Program-made: the position numbers and the translations under genes
Notes under the pieces: generated by a model
What the model saw: the letters and a program-made list of their open reading frames with translations, nothing else
The model's database searches: none
What the model was told of the DNA's origin: nothing
In this document: piece by piece, positions 39,091 to 49,500 of the stretch
Position numbering within the stretch: position 1 is the stretch's first letter
Layout: each line of letters starts with the position of its first letter
Source: Stentor roeselii
Lineage: Eukaryota > Ciliophora > Heterotrichea > Heterotrichida > Stentoridae
Direction: 5' to 3'
Length of the DNA stretch: 64,000 nucleotides
Assembly (NCBI GenBank): GCA_006503475.1
Contig: RSEH01000116.1
Span: 62,001-126,000, forward strand

Positions 39091-40830
39091 TTAATTTAAA
39101 GTTTTTCGCATCAGGTCCAGCTCGAGTTGCTTGTTTTTCAGCTGGAGTCGCAAGTTGCTGCTTTGACTTAAAAATTTTTCTTCTATTGTTTGTTGTTTTT
39201 TCTTTATTTCTTCGCGTTCGTCTCGGAGGTGAGTGATTTCGTCTTTTAAGTGCTTTATCAGCTGCTCGTTTGAAGACAGGGAACTGGCTGATTGGTTGAG
39301 TTTTGATTGAAGAATGTGGAATTCAATTTGCCTTTCTTGATACTCTTTCTCGTATTTTTGCTTCAGTTGAAAAGAAATTTTTTCTACTTTTTCTTTTGCT
39401 TTTTTTTTCCAGTTAATAGAAGCGGATTTCACTTCTTCTTGAATTTTGTCGAAAGCTTCTGAACTTGAACGAAGTTTTAATCGCAGGTCTTTGTTTTCTA
39501 GGATTAAAAAGGAAAGTTTTGATGAATTTTCTGAGAAAAGTTTGAAAGTCATTGATTGAAAGTTCCGGATTTCTGATTTGAATGAGGAGTTTAAATGGTT
39601 TAAGTGCTGTTTTAAGGAACTTAGATGAGACTTTAGAAGAAAGTTTTGGTCTTTTAACTTTTTCAGCTTCGGGATTTGAGAGGAATGATTTAAAGGTTTA
39701 GGGTGAAGTGCCTTTTCCAGGGTTTTCATCTGGTTTTCGAGAGTTTTGTTGAGGTTTTCAAGGTGCTTTGATTTTGATTCAAGTTGAAAGATTTTTGAGT
39801 GAAGTTGATGGTTTTCTTCTCTTTCTTTTGAAGATGATTCGAATTTTACATGTTTTTTACTGTTGGGTGAAGGATGGTCAGAAGTTGCTGGGTAAGATCC
39901 TGAAAGTTTTCTTTCGAGTTCTAGTTTTTCTCTGCAAACTTCATAAAACTTCTCCTCAGACACAACCCTTAAATTCGGGTGGATTTCTTCATGAATTTCT
40001 TTTAATTTATTTTCCATGATTTTTTCATAATGCGCTTGCAAATCACGTATTTTTTCTTCATAGTCTTGTTTAATCTGCTGTTCTTTTTTCAAGTTTCCTT
40101 CAAAATGACTGTAAACATCGTTACCCTTGTTTCTAATTTGATTGATTTCGACTTGTAGCTGATCAATGACCTGTCTTTGTTCCAAGATCTTTCTTTTATA
40201 TGCTGAAACCTTTCTTTTGTACTTCTCTTCAATATTTTCACTTGCCAAGCCCCTATCAGTCCCTCGAGTTTCTTGAAATTCCTGATTTTCCATCTTTTCC
40301 CTTAAAAACTCCTTCATTTCTAAAATTTCATTTTTTTTTTCCTCGATTTCCTTCATCAAGGTCTGACCATTGGTCCTTTCCTTTTCCCACAATTCTTTAA
40401 AATTTGTTTGTAAAGAAGCAGAAGGAAACTTTTTCGAAGAAATTTGACTTTGGCTTGATTTTGACTCAAAAATAATTTGTTCAAGTCGAAAGATTTCGAA
40501 TTGTTTTTTTGTGAGTTCAATTTGAAGCATTTCTATTGTTTTTTCTGTTTCATTTTTGAGACATAAGTTGAAGATTTCTTCACTTCTAGCGGATAAGAAT
40601 TGCTCGGTTATTTGGTTTTCCTTCATTACTTTAAGCACCGGGTCGCATGATTCCCAGGATTTTAAATTGGAAAAAGTTGACTCGAGACGATAGAGGCGGT
40701 CGGTGTAGAGAGTTCGGATGTATTGGATCAGGTTTTTGAATGGATGGAAACTTGATGATTTTAAGTCTTTTAGAGTTAGTTCGTTGTCATGGTATTCTGA
40801 TTTCAAGAATCTATTTGAATAAATATCCAT
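39091..40830 (-). CDS. Long coiled-coil protein, unknown
   Basis: 579 residues. The first about 85 residues are more globular (YDTRLYRL-like region with LIQYIRTLYTDRLYRLES), after which nearly the whole protein is coiled coil, broken near 285-340 (YPATSDHPSPNSKKH) and near 385. Lys, Glu, Gln and Ser dominate. Such proteins are typical of basal bodies, cortical fibres and other cytoskeletal structures in ciliates. There is no diagnostic motif, so no family is named. Its start lies 16 bases from the stop of the NADAR gene. Confidence 0.75.
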   Translation of the reverse strand: MDIYSNRFLKSEYHDNELTLKDLKSSSFHPFKNLIQYIRTLYTDRLYRLESTFSNLKSWESCDPVLKVMKENQITEQFLSARSEEIFNLCLKNETEKTIEMLQIELTKKQFEIFRLEQIIFESKSSQSQISSKKFPSASLQTNFKELWEKERTNGQTLMKEIEEKKNEILEMKEFLREKMENQEFQETRGTDRGLASENIEEKYKRKVSAYKRKILEQRQVIDQLQVEINQIRNKGNDVYSHFEGNLKKEQQIKQDYEEKIRDLQAHYEKIMENKLKEIHEEIHPNLRVVSEEKFYEVCREKLELERKLSGSYPATSDHPSPNSKKHVKFESSSKEREENHQLHSKIFQLESKSKHLENLNKTLENQMKTLEKALHPKPLNHSSQIPKLKKLKDQNFLLKSHLSSLKQHLNHLNSSFKSEIRNFQSMTFKLFSENSSKLSFLILENKDLRLKLRSSSEAFDKIQEEVKSASINWKKKAKEKVEKISFQLKQKYEKEYQERQIEFHILQSKLNQSASSLSSNEQLIKHLKDEITHLRDEREEIKKKQQTIEEKFLSQSSNLRLQLKNKQLELDLMRKTLN

Positions 40831-40846
40831 TATTATATCTAGGGGT

Positions 40847-41299
40847 TTAAGTGTTTCTGTAGTGATCTCGAAGTTCTTCTAGAAGTTGACCTAACCTGTT
40901 TGAAGAGCCCTCTAAAACTCCTCCCCAGTAAGGATCCCTTAAACTGTCTTCAACGAGCTTACAATTACCAGTATCCAACAGTTTTTTTCTTAGTTCAGGG
41001 TTTTGGCCAAACTTAGCTTGCAGAGCTCTTTTCATGACATCGTCTCTGACACAAGCCCATTCACCCTCTCTCCAGGTGAACTGATGAGCCAACTTTTTCG
41101 CCTCATCAGGATTTGCAGCCAATCTCACAGCTTCAGCCTCAGCCCCCGAAAACTTGCAGGACTGGTAAAAATGCTCGACAGACTTGTACTCTTTTCCGTC
41201 AATTTCGAAGGGCGAATCAAAAAAGTTGTTAAGAAAAATGTTTTCTTCCTTGACACGGTCTGAAGGGCGGTCGTAAAAATAAATTGTTTCCCTGTCCAT
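40847..41299 (-). CDS. NADAR (YbiA-like) N-glycosidase domain protein
   Basis: 150 residues, a stand-alone NADAR domain. Characteristic blocks: IYFYDRPSD, NFFDSPFEIDGKEYKSVEHF with YQSCKF following, a central helix (RDDVMKRALQAKFGQNPELR), LLDTGNCKLVEDS, then DPYWGGVLEGSSNRLGQLL with the conserved acidic residue and Asn. Bacterial and plant relatives hydrolyse the N-glycosidic bond of toxic riboflavin intermediates; others act on ADP-ribosyl or NAD-derived compounds. Here damage repair of riboflavin intermediates is possible but not certain. Start context AATATAAATGG. Confidence 0.9.
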   Translation of the reverse strand: MDRETIYFYDRPSDRVKEENIFLNNFFDSPFEIDGKEYKSVEHFYQSCKFSGAEAEAVRLAANPDEAKKLAHQFTWREGEWACVRDDVMKRALQAKFGQNPELRKKLLDTGNCKLVEDSLRDPYWGGVLEGSSNRLGQLLEELRDHYRNT

Positions 41300-41862
41300 T
41301 TATATTCAAATGATTATTGAATTTTTGGGATCATAGATGAATATTGGGTTGGAAAGAATGGAAGGAAAAGAAAATTTAAATCAAGTTGATGAATTTTAGA
41401 AGTTTAAGGATTCATGGAATCGGCTTTCATTTTTTAGAGGCTTTTTAAATTTTTATGAATATTTTTAAGGATTTTAGATGATTGGAATTTTTTTGGAAAT
41501 TTTTAGAGATTAGGGTAATATTGTGGGGGGATTAGATTCATTTTAGGATAAATTGGAAAATTTTAGTGGTTTTATGTGGGTATTGGGAAATTAATAAACA
41601 TATTCTTCTCTCACTCATGAAAACAACCTCTTTACGCCTTTCATTAAATTAGAATTAAAAGATGGCTAAGAAGTAACAAAGATTCCTAAACTTTCAATAA
41701 TATAAAAACCCCTCTATAACACCAGCAATTCTCTCACAAAAAAAAAAAAAATTTTCAAAGTCCCTCAAAACCATCTTCACCCCTCTGATCACCCCTTCAT
41801 CCCTCAAAATCGCTTAAACCCCACCCAATCCTTCGCGAAATCCCAAATCTCACCCAAATAAA
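41300..41862. promoter_or_regulatory. Divergent spacer with mirrored strand bias
   Basis: The spacer splits in two. From 41300 to about 41590 the plus strand is rich in G and T/A and almost lacks C; from about 41600 to 41862 it is rich in C and A and almost lacks G. Each half therefore looks C/A-rich on the strand of the gene it precedes (NADAR to the left, DENND4-like to the right). A run of 14 A residues lies near 41740. No TATA-type element beyond general AT content can be singled out. Confidence 0.55.
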
Positions 41863-44595
41863 ATGCAAGAATATACCGAAAAGTTAGAATCACTAATAAA
41901 AGACAGCAGTTTGCTAATCGAGTCCTTTCTAGAAATCGGCCTGGACACATCAGACCTGAAAGATTTCCAAGACTACGGCGACTTAGAGCTTCGAGTTCTA
42001 AGCCAGTACCCTCCAAGTGGATTAAACAAAACCTCGATACCAGAGAACCTTCCAACAGTACATTTCACATAGTTTTGCTTTCCGAACGGCGTGGAAGTAT
42101 TGAAAAACGATCGTCCAAGTCCTCAATACTACAGCAATATCTTGACAAATGAGCATGGAGGACTTTTATACTGCAACATTTTAAAGATTTTTGAAGAGGT
42201 TCTGCCGAGTGCGAGGGATTCTTATGAACTTGTCATGGAAATTGCAGATAGTCCGTACCTCACACCTGACTTGAATAAGAGCTTTTCGTCTGAAGGACAG
42301 AGGACTGTCGATGAAGCCAGGTCTTATCGGCTTTCTCATGAGTTTAAAGTTGTCAGGAAGGAAGTTTTTATGGTTCCTAAGGCGCTGGTTATTATTTCTA
42401 CACAGCCTTTGTTTAATACTTTTGCGAAACTGCTTCAAGGGCTTTACATGGCTTCGAAAAAAAGACTTGTGTTGCCTTTAGAATGCTTTGTTAGTCATTT
42501 GGTCACTCAGATTCCGCATCCTCCGAAGGGGAAGACTGTGATTAAGTATCATCTTGATAATACTAGCGTCAAAATATCTCTTCCGCCTTGCAACCGTTTG
42601 CCGGTTTTCGATATGGATATTGGGGTTCTATTTAATTGTCTTGACCTTGAAAATGTACTGGCTTTGTTTAGAGATGTGCTTTTGGAGAAGAGTACGGTTT
42701 TTATTTCAAGCTCAGAAGAGAAACTTTCAATTTGCACCAATATTGTGACAGGTCTTTTGTTCCCTTTTCATTGGAATATGGTGTTTGTTCCCATTCTACC
42801 TCATACCTTGCTGGATTACTTGTACTCCCCAGTCACTTTTATTTTTGGTGTCCACTCAAAACACTTAGAAGAGGTTTATGCAAGGGTTAATGACTCAGTC
42901 ACAATCGTCGATTTAGACAGCAACCGGTTTTTAGTAAGTAATTCACTATCTTATACCAGAAAATCATTCAGAACAGTTGAATTACCCAAATTACCAGACC
43001 ACTACAGCCGAAAACTGAGGAAAAGATTGATCAATGTGTTAAATAAATATCCCAGTTCAAAAGGAAGACCAATGAAGCTGACGAATCCTCACATCGACGA
43101 CACAAACTGTCAACTAATCAGGAACCACTTTTTCCAGTTCTTCGTTTCCATCCTGATCGACTACAAAAAGTTCATGAACTTCGAAGCAAGTCAAGGAAAT
43201 TCCACATTTAACAACACGCAATTTCTCCAAAACTCTTCAGAAAAAGAGTTTTTCAGTCTATTTCTAGAAACCCAAATGTTCAGCAACTTCTGCCAAAGTC
43301 GTATCCAGCCGAAAAACATTGAAGAGCACTGCGAGGGTTTATTATTCGATGAAGAAATAATCGCGAAGCAAAATCGTTCAAAGTTCAACACACATAAAGG
43401 CCAACTGGTGTTTAAAACAGATACATCAGAGGACCACAAGCAAGTCCATGTTGTTCCGTCAATTGAAGAAGTCTTTCAAGTTACTGAAATTTCAAAGTAC
43501 TCATCTTTTCCTGTACTTAGGCTGGATGTTCTGACAAGGCTGCCCTTTCCTTCAACCCGTCCTCCACGTCTCGTAGAAAGACTAGAAGCAAGTCCAGCCT
43601 CAGCCCCCGACTGGCGAACAGAGGACGAGTGTGTCTTAACAGCATGGATGGACCTCTGGGGTTTATTCCTTCACTGTCAGCACCATTCAGAGCTCTCAAC
43701 TCGAATGTCCGAACTAACATCAGTTGCAGGAAAATTACAAAAAAAGACAAATTTAAACACGATCCCAATTTACAAGCATCTTTTAGAAGTCTGCTTTAAC
43801 ACCCAGCCATCTCTGGCTTTAGAAATTTACAGTTTTATGAGTTCTGCTCGCATTCCAGCTGACGCTGAGACTTTACAACTATTACAGAAAAATGTCAGCA
43901 AGTTATACGCGAAGGACCAGATGATTTTAATGCAAAATACTGGAACTAACATGGTCATCACCCAAGCTGAGAAGACTGTTAAACTTGAAAAGAAGATGAA
44001 AAGAATCTACACGAAACCTGATGATATGAAAGTCTTCGGAAATGACCAAATCGCTTTTATTATCAAAGAAATTTGTAAAAGTTGCGGGAAGAGGCTTAAG
44101 GTCGAAGATATTTCAGCGAAGTGGGTAAGAGGTCCTTATAAGTATGAAAGTGAATGTGCCTGGTGTGGGGAAGTCTTTATTCCCAAGCTTCAGGTAAAAA
44201 TAGGACTGGAAGTCGCTTATTTCAATATAAAGTCTCATGCCATTCGAGAAGAGTACTTGTTTGTATCGCCTTTTATGCTCAGACAACTCGTTAGTGACCT
44301 CATTATTTCTAATAAAGAACTGAATTTAGAACAGTTCCGTTGTGGATACCCCATGATTTTTTGGAATTGTGTTTGGTATTTCTACAGAAAAGGACTGCCT
44401 TTTGAGTTTGTTTTGATTTATGATGAGGAGAACTACTCGGAATTGATCGTCACGACTGAAGCACCGAAAAGTTTGAATGCTTTTAACTCGGATAAAAACA
44501 GTCAGACTGATGTTGACTTTATGGGCTTTGAAAGGGAAGAGCTGAAGTGGAAGCGGTTCGTTAATTATATTGAAAAATCAGTTGGGTTTATTTAA
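41863..44595 (+). CDS. DENND4-like Rab guanine-nucleotide exchange factor
   Basis: Splicing a 15-base intron gives 905 residues. The splice restores the uDENN motif FCFPNG. The central DENN part reads VPKALVIISTQPLFNTFAKL, LECFVSHLV, then FRDVLLEKSTVFISSSEEKL and HWNMVFVPILPHTLLDYLYS; the dDENN part follows. The C-terminus has paired cysteines (CKSCGKRL...CAWCGEVFIP) and SPFMLRQLVSDLI, YPMIFWNCVWYFYRKGLPF, matching the conserved end of DENND4A-C. DENND4 proteins activate Rab10 and related Rabs. It is much shorter than the animal proteins. The start codon follows a C/A-rich leader. Confidence 0.87.
42058..42072 (+). other. 15-base intron in DENND4-like gene
   Basis: gtacatttcacatag, phase 0. 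Removal joins PENLPT to FCFPNGVEVL, restoring the uDENN motif. Confidence 0.92.
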
Positions 44596-44617
44596 TAATA
44601 AACTGATTCATAATAAA

Positions 44618-46357
44618 ATGAGTGAAGATATTGTGCTTGTTTATATCATTTTAGCGATTATTTACACATTGTTGATGATTTATACTCTTTTAAGGGTTGC
44701 TAATACAGGGAAGTTTGTGAAGATATGGAGACAGGCGAGGTATCTTTATTACTTTCAGTTTTTAGAGATTCTTGTTAGGGCTTGCTCGTTTTGGATTATT
44801 TGTGCTTTGCCGAGTTCAGGAATTTTCACAACCAAAAATCTTTCTTTTATCCTTCTTTCTCTTCCCCAAGACTTGATATTATGCAGTTTTATAACCTTAT
44901 TTTGGATAATGTTAACATCAAGTCTCGTAACTCGTTTTAATTCCTCAATAGACCACTCCTCCTCATTCAACGTGAATCAGAAAAGTCTAAAAAGATTCCA
45001 AAAAGCATCAAAATACTTTTTAGTATTCTGGGTGTTAATCGACCTAATCCTTTACCTTCTCGTATTCCTCGAGAAGGTGAATCCATTTGACCTAGTGATC
45101 CAGCATTCCGCTTTAAACTTCTCAGTGAGTCTAATAGTTCTCATCAGTATCGGAGCAGCTCAGATAAAATACTCAGGAATTCCATACATAAGCGAAAAGG
45201 CTCAAAAACTGATGAAAAAAGTCTTGTCTGTCATTCTTGCCTGGTCTTTCGGGATCATTATTCATGGAATTCTTTACCTGATCCGAGAAGAAAACCTTTT
45301 AAGCCAAAGTTCAAATTTAAGTGGAACCGAGTCAGGAAATTCAGTAACTACCGTGATTTTTATCTTTGATTTGTTGGTAACTGAAGTGATTTGTTTTATT
45401 TTTGTGAATGAATTTAGCTTTTTCGAGATTTTTTCATTGGAAATCGATGATTTTCCTAGATTACCTCTTATTGAACCTTTGACTCCTGTTGACTATGCTG
45501 CTCCTAAGATGGATTTGAATATCAGGGTGGAGGATTTGGTTTTTAAAGAAGAGTTTTCAGGTGATAGGAATAAGATGGGAACGCTTTTTATCGGATTTTT
45601 TAAAGACCAGGAGGTTCTGATACGAAAACTTCACTTGCCTCGCATTAATAATTATGTCACTGAAAAAATTTATGAAGACCTGGCAAGTCTCTCTTCTATT
45701 TGCTGCCCTCATTTCAGCTCACCTTTAGGAGTTTGCATTCACGGTGAATACGTGGAAATAGTTTTGAGTTACTTTAAACAAGGGTCTTTATTCCACAATT
45801 TACATAAAAAACGAATTAATTACAATGAAAAATTGAAAATTGCAAGAGAAATTGCCTTTTGTGTTAAAATTATCCATAATATGGAACAGGTTCATGGACA
45901 CCTCACTTCTTTAAACGTGATGCTTGACGATGCAAATAGAGCTTATGTCACTGATTTAGGACTCGCTCATTTGAAGAAGTTCTGTTCGATTACTTCAGGA
46001 TATTGCAATAAAAGTGCCTGGTCTTCTCCTCAAATTCTTAATGAAGCTGGAAATGTTGCGAATAAAGCTAGTTCTTATGATGATGTCTATAGTTTTGGAA
46101 TCATTTTATGGGAAATCATCACTGATGATACTCCTTTTCCTGCAGTTAATATCAAACAACTGCAGAATATGCTGAATCAAGGATTTAGACCTGGAATTCC
46201 TGTGAATGTTGATAAGGATTTAGCGGAATTGATGAAAAGTTGCTGGAATATTGAACCTAAGAATAGGCCGAGTTTTGACTTGATTCATAATACTTTGTGT
46301 TTGGTTTTAGCGAGGGAAAATGGAACTGAGAGCTTTTTTAGTGCTGAAGGGTTTTAA
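44618..46357 (+). CDS. Seven-transmembrane protein fused to a TKL-like pseudokinase
   Basis: 579 residues from the ATG at 44618; an earlier GTG/AAT frame would overlap the DENND4-like gene. Seven hydrophobic helices can be counted in residues 1-265, starting VLVYIILAIIYTLLMIYTLL and ending IFIFDLLVTEVICFIFV. A kinase domain fills about 305-570. Its ATP-anchoring lysine is K337 (VLIRKL) and the DFG motif is DLG (446-448), but the HRD motif reads HGH (426-428), so the catalytic base is replaced by His, with N432 kept. DVYSFGIILWEI and CWNIEPKNRPSF place it near tyrosine-kinase-like kinases. It is probably a receptor with an inactive or atypical kinase. Confidence 0.8.
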   Translation: MSEDIVLVYIILAIIYTLLMIYTLLRVANTGKFVKIWRQARYLYYFQFLEILVRACSFWIICALPSSGIFTTKNLSFILLSLPQDLILCSFITLFWIMLTSSLVTRFNSSIDHSSSFNVNQKSLKRFQKASKYFLVFWVLIDLILYLLVFLEKVNPFDLVIQHSALNFSVSLIVLISIGAAQIKYSGIPYISEKAQKLMKKVLSVILAWSFGIIIHGILYLIREENLLSQSSNLSGTESGNSVTTVIFIFDLLVTEVICFIFVNEFSFFEIFSLEIDDFPRLPLIEPLTPVDYAAPKMDLNIRVEDLVFKEEFSGDRNKMGTLFIGFFKDQEVLIRKLHLPRINNYVTEKIYEDLASLSSICCPHFSSPLGVCIHGEYVEIVLSYFKQGSLFHNLHKKRINYNEKLKIAREIAFCVKIIHNMEQVHGHLTSLNVMLDDANRAYVTDLGLAHLKKFCSITSGYCNKSAWSSPQILNEAGNVANKASSYDDVYSFGIILWEIITDDTPFPAVNIKQLQNMLNQGFRPGIPVNVDKDLAELMKSCWNIEPKNRPSFDLIHNTLCLVLARENGTESFFSAEGF

Positions 46358-46548
46358 AGTAGATGATTTAATAGAATAGGAGTGTTAATTTATCTATTGA
46401 TAAAAATCATATTTTAATTGGATAAAATGATAGAATAGAAGTGTTTATTAAATTATTCAACAAAAATAATGTTTAAAGCAAGGAAAAACTTTATTCTAAA
46501 TAATCCTCACTAAAACTCTATAATTCTTAAATAATCATGAATTAATCT

Positions 46549-49500
46549 TTACTTCTTTCTAATACAACTTGAATGGTATACACTTCCATCCTGGTAAACA
46601 ATCACAGTTTCCTGGCTATTGATCATCATCGTGAGATCCACCTCTTTCCGGCACCTCTTACAGAAAAAGTCGTCACTACAAATACCTTGAGAGTAGTAAT
46701 CAATGAGTTTCTCAGTAATCATCGATCGATCTTTCAGCACAAGTGAGTTAACCCGATCAATGATGCTCTCCGTATAAGCAAGTCTTTGAAGAGCCAAAAA
46801 AGTACTATCCTTAAACTGTTTAAAAGGTAAATCTCCAAATTGCCTCGTGATATTCGTGACCAGAACATCAAAGTCAACCTTACTTATCATATCTTCAAGA
46901 GCGTCTTTAATACATTCATCAAGTTTTTCAATCAATTTCGGAAATTTATCCTTAAATGCTAAAAGTTCAGTATAAACTTCAAAGACTTTATTGATAAACA
47001 AATACCAGATTTCATTAAACTCTTCATCATTAAAAACTGGAGAATTCCTTTTACATATATTTTTTCCATTTCTGACACTTTTCGCAAGTTTTTCTATCAT
47101 CTCATCAGTGACTAAACCTCCAGATTTAATGACTTTTGTGACTTGGTACTTCAAGTCTTGAGTAAGTTTCGTTTGTTCTAAAATCGCTTCACGCATAAGT
47201 CCAAGTTTTTCATACATAAAAGAAATTCCTTCCGAATGTTTAAACTGCTTCACAATATTCAAACATTCATGAAACGAGTAGTCTTCAACATTCATTAAAA
47301 AATCCATCAACTCATCACCTCGATACTGGCAGAGTAATTTAACATTCAACAAAATCATTTTTTCATCTAATTTATTTTGACTTTTCACCAAATCCGACAA
47401 ATACTGCATCTGCAACTTTGGAGCTGCTGAGAGTTGTTCAATGATAAGATGATGGTCATTACGAAAGCAACTATTCATGAATTTTCCAAGTAAGTCAGTG
47501 TCGATACTTGACAAGTCTTTCAAATTTTTCAAGATCAAGTCTTTGAAATCGTCGATTTCGTCTTCAGGAAGTTCTTGAAAAATGTCTGTGATCAACTTGA
47601 AGACTTTTTTTTGCTCGACTTTCGACTCGGACTGGACGAGACATGTGATGGCTTCTTGGTAGTCTTTTGAAGCTTTGTAAAGATAGGACATGATGTCTAA
47701 ATGACGAGTGTTTTCTGCGAGTTTTAGTAATTCTATCAGGTCTGATGATTCTAAAGGCTCTGAGGATTGGATTAATGATAAGATAAACATGCTGTGCTCT
47801 GATGAGTTTCGATGTTTTATTAAAAATTTTGAAATGTGGATTTTTTCTCGGCTTGCGAATGTCGCTTTACCGGATTTCATTAGGTTTACTGCGAATAGGA
47901 AAAATTTTGGGGTGAAGGCTTCTTGAGAATTGAGAAGATAGGAGAATTTTTCTAGGATTGACTTGTATAAAATTGAGTTTTTTGAAGAGGTTAATATTGA
48001 GAATAGGTCTTTGTCTTGGAAAAGGATTTCTATTGTTTTTAAACATGCATCTGTGTCGATTTCTAAGATATTCTCTAGATGCTTCCTCTTAAACAACCAA
48101 TCACAAAGTTTAACAAGAATGCCTTCACGATTATCAGTCCTCACAGTTTCCTGAGGAAAACTAGTACCAGTAAACGAAAGATGAAGATACCACAAAAGAC
48201 TATACGCAAAATACTGCTTCCTTGGCCCTTCCTGCGCTTTTTTCATCAACTTGAATATTTTTTTCAAGGGGTTAACAAAACTTTGCAAAGAACTTTGAGT
48301 GCAGATATAAATATAAGCATTAATCAAATTGTATTTATCACAAATAGGTGCAAGTAATTTCGAGTCAAGCCCCTGAGGCTCAATATGCAAAATCAAATTT
48401 TCAAGAGAATCCAACAAATTCTTCGCAATAAACGGTTCAACAATTTTCCCTAAACAACCCGAAGGAACAGCTCTAACAACTCCATTAACCATATACTGCA
48501 AAACTTCAAAAGCAAAAATTTCCACATTTTCCTTTCCAAATCCAGCAAAATACTCAAAAATTTCTCCAAAAAGTAAATCATTCATGAAATACTTAACACA
48601 AAATTCGATAACAACTGGAATTTTAATCTTTACCTCAATTTTTTCATCCTTTGCATATTTATTCAAAATTTCTCCGAGTTTCAACTTGACTTCAATCTTT
48701 CCAGGGACGACGTCCATAAACGCAAAGCTATTGTCTTGCAAAAAAATGCATCCAAGAGAAAAGGCTTCTGCCCACTTTTCCCCAGCGACGAGTGCATCGA
48801 GACATGAGTTCCAAATAAAAAGACTTAACATGCAAAGTCTTTCTTTTCCAAGGACTATTGTTTTTCCTTGACCGTTACTTGATATTGAGTTGTGGAAAGT
48901 GTAGCAAGGAAGACCTTTTTTGTCTTTTAGGAAGTTTTGTTCTTTTAATTCCATGTTTACACGGATTTGTTGAACGAGTTGTTTTGTTCTTCCTTCGAAT
49001 AAATAGATGAAAACGTCGGAATGTCTTCCCATTGTTGCTAGGATGTTTGTTTTTAACCACTTCATTGCGCAGACGTCTTGAATGGTTTCGAAGCACAGGG
49101 AAGCGTTGAAGCCTTCTTTTAATAGGTTGTAGACTGCTATTGTTGTTGAGTAACTTATGGCTAGGTGGTAACGGTCTGCTGCCTTCACCCAAGCGATGTA
49201 TGGAGTTGATTCTGGATTGATAGAAGAAATTTCGAAACTAGCGGATTGGTCGGACATCGAATATATCAAAAGACGTGAATAGCTCAATATAAGTAAAAAT
49301 TTTTTCCCTAAGTCAGAATCATTAAGCAATTCAAAAGTAACAATTGTAGTATCCCCAGTCTCAATAAGTTCAGGTTTAAAAGAATAATTCAATACTTTTT
49401 TCTTAAGATTGATCTGGTAAAGTTTATTCGTCAAACAAATGATTTGATCAGGTGATCCTGAATACCTGAGTCTAAGAACAGGCGAGTTAAAGTTCGAAAA

